Below, piece by piece: positions 10,952-21,999 of a DNA stretch of 64,000 nt; position 1 is the first letter of the stretch, and each line of letters opens with the position of its first letter. The stretch comes from Gnetum montanum. Taxonomy: Eukaryota > Streptophyta > Gnetopsida > Gnetales > Gnetaceae. Made by a program: the position numbers and the translations under genes. The stretch covers positions 1 to 64,000 of the forward strand of contig MNCI01003080.1 in assembly GCA_015680685.1 (NCBI GenBank), written 5' to 3'. Below the pieces are notes generated by a model. It did not search any database. It saw only the letters and a program-made list of their open reading frames with translations, and had not been told where the DNA came from.

Positions 10952-11623
10952 CTAGATCGAGATCCTTAGCTAAACTCTGGTAGTTTTACCATTCCAAAGA
11001 TAGAATAATTTCCATGTGCCCGCAGTAGGAGTCTCAAAGTGAACGGATCTTTATTTGAGCAAATTGTACCTGAGCACACATTTGTGTATGGAAATAAAGA
11101 TGAACTTTCCGATAAACCTTGTAGTGCATGGACTAAGCTAATTAGGATTTAATTAATGTTAAAATGCTTTCTTAGATAATTAATCTCTCTCAACCCTCAA
11201 CTCCTAGTTAAGTGCATTCAGTACGACCGCTTTGAGCACGTGTGCTACGCTTGGTAACCTAGTAATGAATAGCGTTTGGTAATCCCAGTAGCGTTGCACT
11301 GGTTTAGGGTGTGTACAGCAAGTGGGAACAGATACTGATGCTAGGACGATTAAAGCTTAGTTAGTGAAAGTTAGTTACTTAGTCTCTTCACCCTTTTCTC
11401 TCTTAGCATAGGCGATAAAAGATAAAGGTTATAAAAATCATATACCTCAGACTTACTTAACCATATAACCGTGACAATACAAGTAAGTTTGGGAAGACAA
11501 CGATTGATTAACCTTAAGTGTTCTATAAGGCGCATAAGCACTTAGTCCTTGGAGTTCAACTGGATCGTGCGTGAGACGTTCGTATTCATATGGTTGAGTG
11601 TAGGGGTACCTCGCCACTCATCA
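10952..11623 (+). repeat. E1 3' LTR, second segment
   Basis: This resumes the LTR interrupted at 4178. It reads in the plus orientation, the inverse of the E2 LTR next to it, and ends GGTACCTCGCCACTCATCA. With 4078-4178 the LTR totals about 773 bp, like the 787-bp LTR of E7. Confidence 0.85.
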
Positions 11624-11624
11624 A

Positions 11625-13860
11625 TACCCCTTTGACTAACTAAAAACTCATCCTCAAGTTATATATAAATGGATGAAGTTTCATTACAAAAATTGTGGGG
11701 TCATCAAGGCTAAATTGGTTACCATTACAAAATTGGAATGCCACATTACACAGTTTTATTCAAGGGGATGTATTACAAAATGACAAAGAGAGATTGGACA
11801 GACGTAAAAGTTTGCAAAATTGTAGAAGTCTTCAAAAAATCTACCGAAGATGAATCTTCTTGTTTTTCCCTAGAAATAGCAATCTTTCCAACTTTGATTA
11901 TTGTGTTGATGCTTCTCTTTTATGTAGAATATTCTTGAAGGATGGACTAAAATTTCTTCTCATTGTCCCATGGGTCCAGCAAACATATAATGTTGGAGCT
12001 TTAATCCTTGTATGTGCTATCATTTGTCCATGGGCATATTCTCTTCTATCATCCTCTTAACCTCTTTTCCTTGCCTTGCAAAACACCTTTAACCTTAGGT
12101 TTTTCTTTTAGCATCGCTTGCAATCACCAAAGGATCAACATTAGTTTTGGTAAATTTTCCTTAATAATTAACCCTTTTTAAATCCATGGTTAGCTCAAAA
12201 TTCAAAAAATATTTAGCATTTAGGCTTAAGGTGATTTCATAATAATGCTCCCCAAGGCTCTAAGGTAACTAACATCATTAAGTTATTCACGTTATTTTGA
12301 TTATTCTTACTATTAGTTACCATAGTGTTAAAAAATTAGGTGGTAGAAGAATTTCAAAAATAAAATTACATCCTTAACCCTCCCACGATAAATGAGCTTA
12401 AGTTTGAAAATTCACAAGTCTTTGAACAATTAAAACCAATGATTTGGTTCACAAGATGGTCAAGAACTTTTGAATTCAAGGGAAATTTCAATATAAAAGC
12501 ATTAAAGATAACTTGAACTTGATGGGAAGTTGATTGAAAAATCATGCATAAATTCAAAGAAGTTGTCAATGATGTTCTTGAAGATGTGAGGTTTAGTTCA
12601 GAGTCATGATCAACAAAAGTCATGCAAGTGGGTCCTCCCCAAAGTAGGCTCCTACCATAATGCACTTGCATTACCACTTCTATAGATGTCCATGGGCATC
12701 TTAGAAGTTAAATGTAGATCATGCCTTGTTTAAAACAACACACAACTACCTTGGTTAGGATTTTTTACTATACTATACAAAACCATTAGGCACATGCATG
12801 CAGCAATGAGGTGAATAATGGAATGGTAAGGGATTGCATAGATTGGAATGTAAGCTACTTAACCATGTCTGCAATAGGTTCTTATGTCGATTGTGATTAA
12901 AATGACCATCATACCTATCTATTCAAGTTTTAGACCAAGTCCATACCATTAATAGTGGCCTCGCATTGATGTGCTCCTTCTTACCTACCATCATTAGTTC
13001 ATAATAACCACAAAGAATGAACATCACTCCAAAAAGAGAAGAAAATAAAAGAAGGAAGAAAGAAAGGGCCTTGGTTAGAAGGGTGTCTTCAGGCATGGGT
13101 AACATGCATTTCCCACCTCAAAACCAATGCTTGTAACACATTATAATGTTTAAGGAATGTGCTTTGAATTCCCATTATTTTTTTTCCTTTTTCTTATTTT
13201 GTTTTTTTTTCTATTATTTTATTTGTGTTTTTTTTCTCTCATTCTTTTTTTTTTCTCTCTTTTTTTTTTCTCATGAGAACCACACCATGCAAAGACATGC
13301 TTCCAGTTTATTGGTTGATGATAAGAGTGATGATACATTCCATGAGGAATCATAGGCCCTAAGAAGGACGTCAAGAAGAGAACCCACAAATCCCCTTGAG
13401 GTCGCACCATTTTCCATTTCCACTTAGTCTTTTTCATTTTCTACAAGGCATAATGATCATTAGTTAATTTTAGTTTCATGTAAGAAAAACCATATTACCT
13501 TCATGATAAAGACCTTTTATTTAGAGCAATTAGAGGGATGAATGATGTGGTCTCACTACATTACACAATTATGTACCCAATCATCTTAATAGTATAGGAC
13601 AAAGACCCAATACATGATGTTAGCTTCTACATCATGATTGGCAATATTATTAATAAAAACATACTAGACATTCATAAAACATAAAGGAAATGACTCAAGA
13701 AAAGAAAAATAACAAAAAACAGAAAACATATTAAGGATTGGAAATTTTTTTGGAAAAATAGGAAAATAATAAAATATTGTATAACAAAAAAGTGAAAATA
13801 GACTTATTAGTTCTTAATTCAAGATGGGGCATCTTCCCCACTACTAAACTCATGGGCGAG
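11625..13860 (-). other. E3 3' non-coding region and polypurine tract
   Basis: It begins with AAAGGGGTA (minus strand) and the TCATCCTCAAGTT block next to the LTR boundary seen in the other elements. HP2 is at 12622-12671, with a long perfect stem. A degraded HP1 lies near 13150-13290 with a very T-rich interior. No coding frame was seen. Confidence 0.65.
12622..12671 (-). other. Hairpin HP2, E3 copy
   Basis: ATGCAAGTG (12622-12630) pairs perfectly with CACTTGCAT (12663-12671). The loop holds the conserved GGTCCTCCCC. Confidence 0.6.
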
Positions 13861-14474
13861 CATTTGGAAAATGAACTACACATTCCCTTGGTTATCCACC
13901 ATAAGTTTTCCATTTATCATCTTTAATGACTTAATTTTTTACTTGGTAGCACATTTAATGTTGATGATAATCACATTTCAATCTTTTGGAGACATACCTT
14001 TAGCTAGATTAAAAGGTGTTTTCTCTTTAAACATGTTTCCTTGTTTATTTTCAGAATGGCTTTGTATTCTTATTTTCGAGCTATTGGGTGTCTTTTGGTT
14101 TAGTGGCTATCGTGTAGACTTAGTTTTGCACATACACTTGTTTCTTAGGTTTGTTGTGGGTTGGTATAGGGATTGTGTTAATACTTTGAACTTTTGGCCC
14201 ACAACTGCATCCTTTATCATTATTAGTAATGCATGAAATTTTCTGTCTCTCCACAATGATAAGTTCATCTTTTATGTTTTGTGTCAAAGTGGTAATGGTT
14301 GTTGGCTCTTTCGTAGGATTAGGAGATGTTATTTTTGTGAGGAAGGAGGTTGCACTAGATTGTCCTTATGCTAGTTTTAATGAGCTAGTAGCACTACTAG
14401 TTTTATTCACATGTGTGGAAACTATCCTAAAGAAAGGACATTTATGAGATTTTTGCTGAGATCTACTAACATTA
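13861..14474 (-). pseudogene. E3 gag C-terminal extension of unknown type
   Basis: The minus strand can be read as one Lys/Thr/Ser-rich frame with about seven stops. It continues from the gag C-terminus (CPFFRIVSTHVNKTSSATSS; compare FFRTKSPNK in E2) but then leaves the protease sequence of the other elements entirely (KGCSCGPK, PFNLAKGMSPKD). It ends at the 3' non-coding block near 13860. I do not recognise it. It may be an element-specific gag tail or captured sequence. Confidence 0.4.
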
Positions 14475-15885
14475 TCATTCACTTATATGTTGATGGTACA
14501 AGTAGCATTCTTCTATGAAGGTCATTGTTGGTGGTGACATATGATGGAGGAAAGCATGAGAGTATTGAGGATATGACATATGATGAGAGGCATGAGATGG
14601 TGATTCCATAGGAGATGTTGTAGCTTGATGGTATTCAAGAGAGTAGTAGTAGTGATTTGAGGCAAAGGAACCAGAACCATTTGAAGTTACAAGTTGTTGA
14701 ACATAGTATCCATAATGGTCTGGTTGGCAATAACGGTATTTCTGGTTTGTTGATGGCATCCCCCACAACTATGAGTTTTGCCATTGTGGTTGATAGTAGT
14801 TTTGAGGTTGATAAGAAGTCCTAGTAGGATAGCACCATTGGTTGTAGGATTGTCTATAATCACATTGTGGGTAAGGTAATCTCCTAAACTTTTTCTTTTC
14901 TACGAACTTAGGATTTAAAGTAAAAGCCCCAAACTCTTGTAGATGTAACATAACTAGGTAATAGCCCTTTGGATGTTCATATTGGTAGATGTCACATCCA
15001 TCATTCTATTTTGTATATGAGTTTGCAACCTATTCTACTACTTTTCCTTTTTGTCAATAAGTGTCCTTACCTATTTCTTTGTTCTTTTACCTCTTCTTGT
15101 TTGGATCGCTCAATCCTTTTTGCTTTACCTTCTCCTCTATGATTTTCAAGTTGGTTGTAACTTTTTCATTCATAAACTTCCACATCTTATCTACCCTTGC
15201 TTGAATCTCAATGATAGAATTTTGTATTGGTAAGGTTTTATATGAAACTAACTCATCAAGAGCTACCTATTTTTCTTGATCATAAATATGGACCTCCTTC
15301 TTTTGAAGAGTTGGATCCTAGTTATATTCTTCTACACTCTCCCTTTTACATAGCTCTCATTCTTCTTTTGTCACATGTTTAACTAGCCTTTGTAGCTGAT
15401 GAGCTTTCAATTCTGATAATCATCATTGGCAATAGATCCCAAGGATCTCCCTTATTTTGTTATGAAGCCCATCTATGATGTGGAGAAGCTACTCTTTTTG
15501 AGAAAAACCATGGCCTAGACATTTCTGTAGTAGAGAATAGTATCTATCCAAGGCTACATCCAAGGATTCATGGTTTTCTTGCTTCCACCTTTGGATTTTT
15601 TTTCTTAGATTGGACACTCTTTCATAGGTTTGTTATTTTTCATTGAAGAGCTCAAGCATTGTGGACCATCGGTGGATTGAATATAGTTTCAACGATCTAT
15701 ACCAACTTTCAGCTTCTTCTATTAGTGTCTTAGGAAAGAGATTAAGCTTTTGCCATCTACTTTTAATGTTTTGCAAGGTGTAAGCAACATGAAAGGCTTG
15801 TAAATTATGTTATGGATTGAAATTATAGTCTCCTTCAAATTTAAGAATGTTATTCATATCAAGCCTTTTAATGCAGCTTTCCCTT
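14475..15885 (-). pseudogene. E3 gag, C-terminal two thirds
   Basis: Minus-strand frames at 14475-14768 and 14769-14951 give the Tyr/Gln/Pro-rich gag tail (YGYYVQQL). Degraded core gag with the NLRKQI-like helix follows near 15590. The zinc-knuckle-like run appears as C-D-I-Y-Q-Y-E-H-P-K-G-Y-Y near 14960-15000, so three Cys have become Tyr. The frame is cut at 15885 by E4; its N-terminal part resumes at 52111. Confidence 0.8.
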
Positions 15886-16761
15886 TGATCAGCAATAAGG
15901 CACCCCTATGTGCAACCATATGAATCACAAAGTGTTCATGTGCAATCTGGTCAAATTCTGTGGACTTCATCGTTTCTAGTGCACTAGCCCCTTTAGGGAG
16001 TGAATCTAGCCTTAAGGTCAATCGTTGTCTTCCTAATTACACTTGTGACATTCGTTGGTATGGTTAAGTAAAATTGAGGCATTCAATTTGTATCATTTTT
16101 ATGTTTTATAGTTGAGTGCTTGGAATGTAGATAAAAAGGAATTTAATTAACTAATCATTTAACTAATCCTAACATAAGTATATGTTCCCACTTTTTGTAC
16201 ATCCTAAATTATGTATCCACTACTAGGTGACCAAACGCTACGTTACTGGGCGTACCAAGCGATAATGTTGTTAGGATTGCCAAGTGAATACATGTTATGC
16301 TCGAGGTGGTCGTACTTATGTGTGTAATCTATCCAGCTTAATTGCTTATCCAACATAGTAACTGGAAAATAATCAATAATTAATTGAAAACATTTAATAA
16401 ATAATTGGAAATAGTAAATGCACAAATAAAATATCTAATCTATCCAAAGTGCTGCAAGGTTTATTAGAAAACTTGTCTTTATTTCTGCACACACTGTTGT
16501 GCTTAGGTATAACAATGCTCAAACAAAGATCTATACACTCAATGACTCCTGTTACGGGCACTCTGGGGAAAAAAATTCTAACTTTTGAATGTAAAAAAAT
16601 GCAAGAGCTTCTATGACTAAAATCTAAATTGCCATAAATGTGGCTAGTAGGTGCATATTCATAGGTGACAGATAAACACTACATCAATGGGGCCTCGTCG
16701 ATGTAGGGAGAGATGCATCGACAAGGCCTCATCAACATAGCCAACCAACAACAACTCATAA
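15886..16761 (-). repeat. E4 3' LTR
   Basis: An 876-bp LTR from TGATCAGCAATAAGG to AACTCATAA. It pairs with the split 5' LTR (41156-41271 plus 51324-52110); the two align through GTGTTCATGTG, CCTTTAGG(G)AG and GTGAATCTAGCC. U3 repeats of GGCCTC(G/A)TC lie at 16683-16745. Confidence 0.9.
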
Positions 16762-16770
16762 TACCCCCAC
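16762..16770 (-). promoter_or_regulatory. E4 polypurine tract
   Basis: Minus strand GTGGGGGTA next to the 3' LTR. The TTGAATGAAAAC block that flanks it is shared with E5, E6 and E7. Confidence 0.75.
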
Positions 16771-17049
16771 AATTGAATGAAAACTTGTCCTCAAGTTATT
16801 TTACAAAATAGGGAAGGTATGGGATTATTGACTGACTTTTCTTCAACAAAATAAACTAACTGGATTTGACAAAAAAATGGAGTGCCCAAGTGCATGGATT
16901 AACACATTACAAAAATGGTGGTGTTTAGGACATAAAATTGAATACCATGACACAACTCTTCAAAAATTGGACAACACATTCCTTGATGGTGTGAAGCTTG
17001 TTAGAGAAGATCAAATGGTCCCAAGTAGTGGTGGTTCCGGGGGCTTTGA

Positions 17050-19890
17050 GGAACCTTCATTGGCTTCATGCATTGGCGGTGATTGAGGCGACTATAGTTG
17101 TCTTGCTGCTACTACAACCTCAGGTAGGAGGTGAAAAGCATTTAGTAGTGCTTTCATTTTCTCCTCCTTACTCCTAGGATCATGCACCATCCATGCAACT
17201 TCCCCAATGTGGGTTGGAATAGGCACATCCCAAGGACACGGGATTGCTGGAAATAACTTCTTAACATTGACAAATTAGGTAGCAAACTATTTGCATTCAA
17301 TATCGAATGCTCTCGCTATGTTCTTTATCTCCTGGTAGTCATTCATCCGTCTGGGTAGGTTCTTAGTGATAGATCATTGATCTTTGAATTACCCTCCGAG
17401 AACTTTGAGTTTAGCATTAGTAGTCTCAAGCTTTTTCCTGGTGTCCTTATGGTGTTTAAACTTGACCTCATATAGCAGATACAAGCTAGCCACTTGTTTC
17501 TCCAATTTTGACTACGACCATCTAGCTATCAGCATTACAAGATTTGCGTAATGGAAATTGGCCAACTCCATATACTCTATCATTTCGTCAATCTACAACT
17601 CCTTCAAGCAGATCTCCACTTTGTTATAGGCATCAATCCCATCAAGGATGGGCTGCGACATCTCTCTTCCTTGCTAGAGTTTCTAGAGGGCTTCAATCAC
17701 TTTTTTCTTTGCCATCTACATTTGTTTGTCATTAATTTCTTTTTGCAAGTCAAGCTAGTCCTTGTAGTGATTTTTTACTTTCTCAAATTTGAGAGCTTCA
17801 TTCTTTCATGTAGCAATGTCAATGGCAAACTTTTGTTGCAAGGTGTGTACCTCCTCCATTAATAGATTACGATTCTCCATAGCCAATTTCCTTAATTCAG
17901 TATTGACTTTGACAAGTTGCTCCTACTGTTAATGGATGGATTCTTGCATTTGATCTCTCTAAGGATCAACATTTCGCAAGTGATGATTTTGCGTGGCCAA
18001 TGCTTTGTTCTCTTAGCGCATCTAATTCAAATCCTTTTTAATTGAATGCATTTTAGCTTTTGCCACGGACTATTTGAAGATGGCCATAATTGTTTCCTCC
18101 TCAACCTTTTGAAATCATTCTTGAAGCTATTTGATAGCTCCCTCTCTTATCGTTGCTGGGTTGAGGATTTCTTGTTTTACAAGTCAGACACAAAGTTTAG
18201 CAACCTTTGAAACCAAGTGTTGATTTTGCTCTTGGGCCATTTCTAGTTGCCCTTCCAAGATGATGCATCTACCCCTTATATTTAGTAGATCCAATTGGGT
18301 TATGGTGATGTTCTCTGGGAGATCAAAGATGTCCAGAGTTGGTTGCCTGGTTCCTACCAGTCATTCCAGCAACTGTTCTTGCTGGGCTATGTTCAATTTT
18401 CCATTGACTATGCCTACAGATGTCTACATGTTTTGGAATACAAATATATCTAGTACAGAAACCATGAGTGCATTTAGTGCTTTAGCTACATGGTCAGCTA
18501 CCACTTTTGTTGCTATCTCCTACCCTTGGTGCTGCATAACCAAGATAGTTGCCTCTTCACCTTCCTCCAACCACACTGAGAAAGTGGTGGCATTCTTAGA
18601 GATTTCTGGAAATAAATGGTGTGTTACTAGTGACACCATCACCTCTCAAGCATTAGGATTTGACCTCGAAGGTAGCTGCATTCTTTGGGTAGAGAAAATG
18701 GGACCATCCCTCTCCAACTAACTAACTGTTTAGACCAGCTCATTAAGGTGACTCATCAGTGGCCGATACATAGATGGACTCGTCCCACTCATTTTTTCTT
18801 ATTGCTCTTGTTCACTCAAGAGTTATGCTTGGATTTAACGTAGATGCTCAAGGACTACATGGGCCATCGGTGTTGTCTCCTGAGTGGGTGGTGGTGGTAG
18901 TAGCTCATCTTCTTGAGTGGTCATTGGCATCTTATTTTTCATGATTTTTGCCCATGAGGCTAAGGGAGCATGCCTGAGAGTGTCATTTGAGTAGCAAACA
19001 ATACCCACCCTCTTGCAAAGTTTTTTGATGAGGCATGAAAAGGGTAGGGTCTTCCTTCCACATTTGTTCTCCTTGAAGCACTTCTTGATCTCCAAATAAA
19101 TCAGTTATGGAAGGTTAACGAGAAATTTCCCACTTAGAGCGATGCATGCTCGAACGGAGAAAGTAGTTACCTTGCTTGGCCTCACTATTGGATTGAGGTG
19201 ATAGGTTGCAATCTTGAAATAAATTGTTGATGTGAGTGGACCATACTCTTTATGGTCCACCCCATAGCATCACTTGGTCCATTCCATTTTTGCCTCAAGA
19301 TTGCCTTTCGTTGATATCTTTGCCAACTGTGTTCCAATGTTTGGCAACCCTAATGCCTATGCAATAGCTTCTGTCGAGTAGGACACTTGAATGTCCTTGA
19401 TCTTAATAATGGACCCTAGCCTTTGGCTACTCTAGAAGAGATAGGTCTCTCCCATGTACCATTCTCCATTGGATGTGATGACTGGACACATGGGAGAGGC
19501 TTGCAATTATGTCTGGAGATTTTTCCAAAAGTGGTTCAAAGTTTATCTCTTAAAGAACTGATCTTTGGATTTTTCAAGACTTGATGATGTCTAGGTAGGC
19601 TTGAGTCAAAGTGACCTCAAGCCTTGGCATGGGTCTAGGTGCTTCTCCTCATTGGGATTGTTTGATAGGCACTTCTTCCTCTAGAATCTATCAAACATAT
19701 TCCACTTCAGGCTCCTCTCGAAGAGGTCCCATTGCATGGGTCGCCTCTGGCAGTTCTTAGCCTTGTTCCTGCTGGTCCCTTCTAGCTCTAGGTCACTTCT
19801 CCCATGGTTGTGAGGCTTCTCCTTCCTACGGATGCTTTTGTTTGGGTGCCATCTGTAATCACAGTAAGACCATGGATTAGTAATCATTGT
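17050..19890 (-). pseudogene. E4 additional ORF in env-like position
   Basis: On the minus strand, from about 19850, a broken frame can be followed. It has a basic N-terminus (about 19681-19860), then LTSTIYFKIATYHLNPIVRP and KVTTFSVRACIALSGKFLVN (19090-19230). LPFSCLIKKLCKRVGI comes next (about 19000-19050), then an acidic/Pro segment, and a long Glu/Lys/Gln-rich coiled-coil-like stretch toward 17500. The ladder R-x-S-x-VT...RA...G...VNLP...LPF-x-x-LI-x-x-LC-x-x-x-G resembles the domain of plant transposon proteins found in Athila-type elements. That assignment is from recall of the family pattern and needs a profile search. Many stops make it non-functional. E5, E6 and E7 lack it. Confidence 0.55.
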
Positions 19891-20309
19891 GTAATCTTAA
19901 AAAAATTGGGATACCTTAACTCTTGAGGATAGTTACACTTGGCTACGTTGTGATTATGGATGATTTAATTAACTCAACTATTATTTTTATTTATTCATTA
20001 TCATTGATAAATCATCCCAAAGGTTATTGGAAGGGTTAACTGTTGAAAGAGTTGATATTTTTATGCTGTTAAGTTTACTGACCCTTAGGGGGAGTTAGAA
20101 AAAAATTTCAAAAATTTCATTGGAAACCTTAAGGTTTGCGACCCCCATGATAAAGATCTTACCTCCGGTAAGTGTAGGATGGAAAAACGGAGTGATTTGA
20201 ACATACAGTTTAAAAGTTATGGGTTCTGGAAGGTTTTAGGCTCTGAAAAATTGCAAAAATTCCCCATGTGTTATGAGCAAGTTGCAACAAAATTCCAAAG
20301 TGTCCAGCA

Positions 20310-20405
20310 ATATATATAGTATTTTTGCATTGCGTCAACGAGGCCTCGTCGACGGGGCCTCGTCAATGTGGTCATTTGCATCAACTAGGTCTTGTTGATG
20401 CAGCT
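20310..20405 (-). promoter_or_regulatory. Internal copy of the LTR U3 promoter module, upstream of the extra ORF
   Basis: The repeats GGCCTCGTCGACGGGGCC (20342-20359), GCATCAAC and TTGATGCAGC match the U3 end of the E4 LTRs (52031-52090) in order. A TATATATA element follows about 13 bases downstream on the minus strand (near 20310-20318); in the LTR the TATA lies at about the same distance. R and U5 are not present. It could drive the frame that starts near 19850. Confidence 0.5.
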
Positions 20406-20680
20406 ATTAACCACCATTAACTTTGGTCAAACTTTCAAAATACAAAGAATTTTTGGATGAAATTGGGATCAAATGAAAGTTTAGAAGACCAAGAATAGTA
20501 TGAAATCATGAGAAGAGGACGTTGACGTTCATAAATTTGAAAAAATGAAGAAAATTTGATTTAATGGATGAATGCAATGAAAGATTAAGCAGTACTGAGC
20601 GGTTTACACAATGGAAACTATGAAATATAGGATTGTAGCGATGTCAAAGGTAAGGAACCTTAACTAATCAAGCCAAAAGC

Positions 20681-20733
20681 TATGCAAGTGGGTCCTCCCC
20701 ATAGTAGGCTCATGCCCTTTTTGCCCTTGCATA
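20681..20733 (-). other. Hairpin HP2, E4 copy
   Basis: TATGCAAG (20681-20688) pairs with CTTGCATA (20726-20733), eight perfect pairs, extended by GGG/CCC. The corresponding arms of E2 and E5 are TGTCAG and CTGACA-like. Confidence 0.6.
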
Positions 20734-21214
20734 ACCTTGACTAAGGGGTCTGTGGGTCCCATAGTCGATTTAATAATCATGACAAGTTAAGGACCAACTG
20801 GAAAGAATCCACTTAGGAATCCCAACACATTAGACTAAGACATAGAGCATAACATAGAACCTGACAATGAGGTGAGTTATGGAAGCATGGATGGATGATA
20901 GAGAAGGTGGAATGGAGTTCCAAATTGAGGTCATAATAAGTCCCTTGTGAAATTTGTGGTTAAAATGATCTAAGAAGTTCCATCCTCAGTCCAAACCAAA
21001 ACCATCCACTTTCAATGACTTTGCATCACCACTCTAAGACCAATCCACCCACTCGAGACATGAGAGTGCTTTTACAAAACAACTATCATTCAACAAAGAA
21101 AAGAAAGGAGAAGTAGGAAATGAGAGAGAGAGGGCCTTAGTTAGAGGGGACCTTTAGGTGTAATGCTGTTCGAGTCCCATAACCAGTGCTTGTAGCCCCT
21201 TTAGTTGTCCAAGG

Positions 21215-21262
21215 GGTGTGCTTTGAATTCCCATTATTTTCTATTGAAATGGGAACCACACC
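21215..21262 (-). other. Hairpin HP1, E4 copy
   Basis: Outer GGTGTG (21215-21220) with CACACC (21257-21262). Inner TTCCCATT (21228-21235) with AATGGGAA (21248-21255). Compared with TTCTCAC/GTGAGAA in E5 and E7, both arms changed together at two pairs. Confidence 0.65.
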
Positions 21263-21999
21263 ATGCAAGGATGTATTTCTGTTGAAGAGGTGTGCTTTGA
21301 ATTTCCTTTATTTGTTGTTTTTTTTTGAATGATGGGAACCACACCATGCAACGACGTTATTTTTCTTCCTATCATTAGGTGGTATGGAATGGTAAGAAGT
21401 CCACGAAAAACACTTAAGCACTCAAGCAAGAAGAAGAGTACAAAGAGTATTGAGTTCCCTTGAAGTCACATCCTTTACAAACGTTTGGATCCTTCCTAAT
21501 TCTAGAATTACCAAGGTCACTAATTGATTAAAAGTTTCTTTAATGAAAAGGGACCTCAAATTCCCAAAACAAGGAAAACCATAGAGTTCATTGGATGGGT
21601 GGATGATGTGAACTCACTACCTGTTCCATGCAAAATAAACCATGCCACAGTCATTAGACATCAAAATTCAAAAATAGAAACTAGACATCAACAATCACAT
21701 ATTAAGCACAAACCATCATTAGTAAACAACAACAGTGGCACTATGTCTTGTGACAATAAAGCGAATTTATTAGCAAAATGAGAAAATATCACACTTAAAC
21801 AAAAAAACCAAAATAAAGTAAAATATATAAGAAAGTGTAAAATGATTAAGAAAGTTAGAAGGTACTAAAAATGGTATAAAATTAGAAAAATTCGAAGATA
21901 AAAAATTTGTAAAATCACATATGTGAAAAACAAAAAAAGAGAAAAATTGAGAGGCCATGGTAATGGTCAACATAGATGGCCATCTCCCCCACTATTTAG

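Larger units (their letters stand above)
1..11623 (+). mobile_element. E1: 3' portion of Ty3/gypsy (Athila/Tat-like) element, plus strand
   Basis: This is the only full-family element on the plus strand. The window opens inside its gag-protease linker; the 5' LTR, PBS and gag lie outside. Visible in order are a protease remnant fused to an integrase tail, a long non-coding 3' stretch interrupted by solo LTR S1, a polypurine tract TCATGGGGGTA at 4067-4077, and a 3' LTR starting at 4078. The LTR is split by E2 and resumes at 10952, ending at 11623 with ...CACTCATCA. Right of it is the polypurine-tract region of E3, so E1 appears inserted at the inner edge of the E3 3' LTR. Its own target duplication cannot be checked because the left end is missing. 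Confidence 0.85.
19891..21999 (-). other. E4 non-coding stretch between integrase and extra ORF
   Basis: It contains the promoter-like module (20310-20405), HP2 (20681-20733), HP1 (21215-21262) and a second, imperfect HP1 repeat to about 21347. From 20640 on it is collinear with E6 42795-44160. No coding frame was seen. Confidence 0.65.

Noticed and set aside
13871-14236. Hydrophobic plus-strand frame resembling membrane segments
   Set aside because: The hydrophobicity comes from T-rich sequence antisense to a Lys-rich minus-strand frame; no family recognised.
18260-18721. Plus-strand open frame of 153 codons
   Set aside because: It runs antisense to the coiled-coil-like part of the E4 extra ORF. 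The minus strand carries the family pattern.
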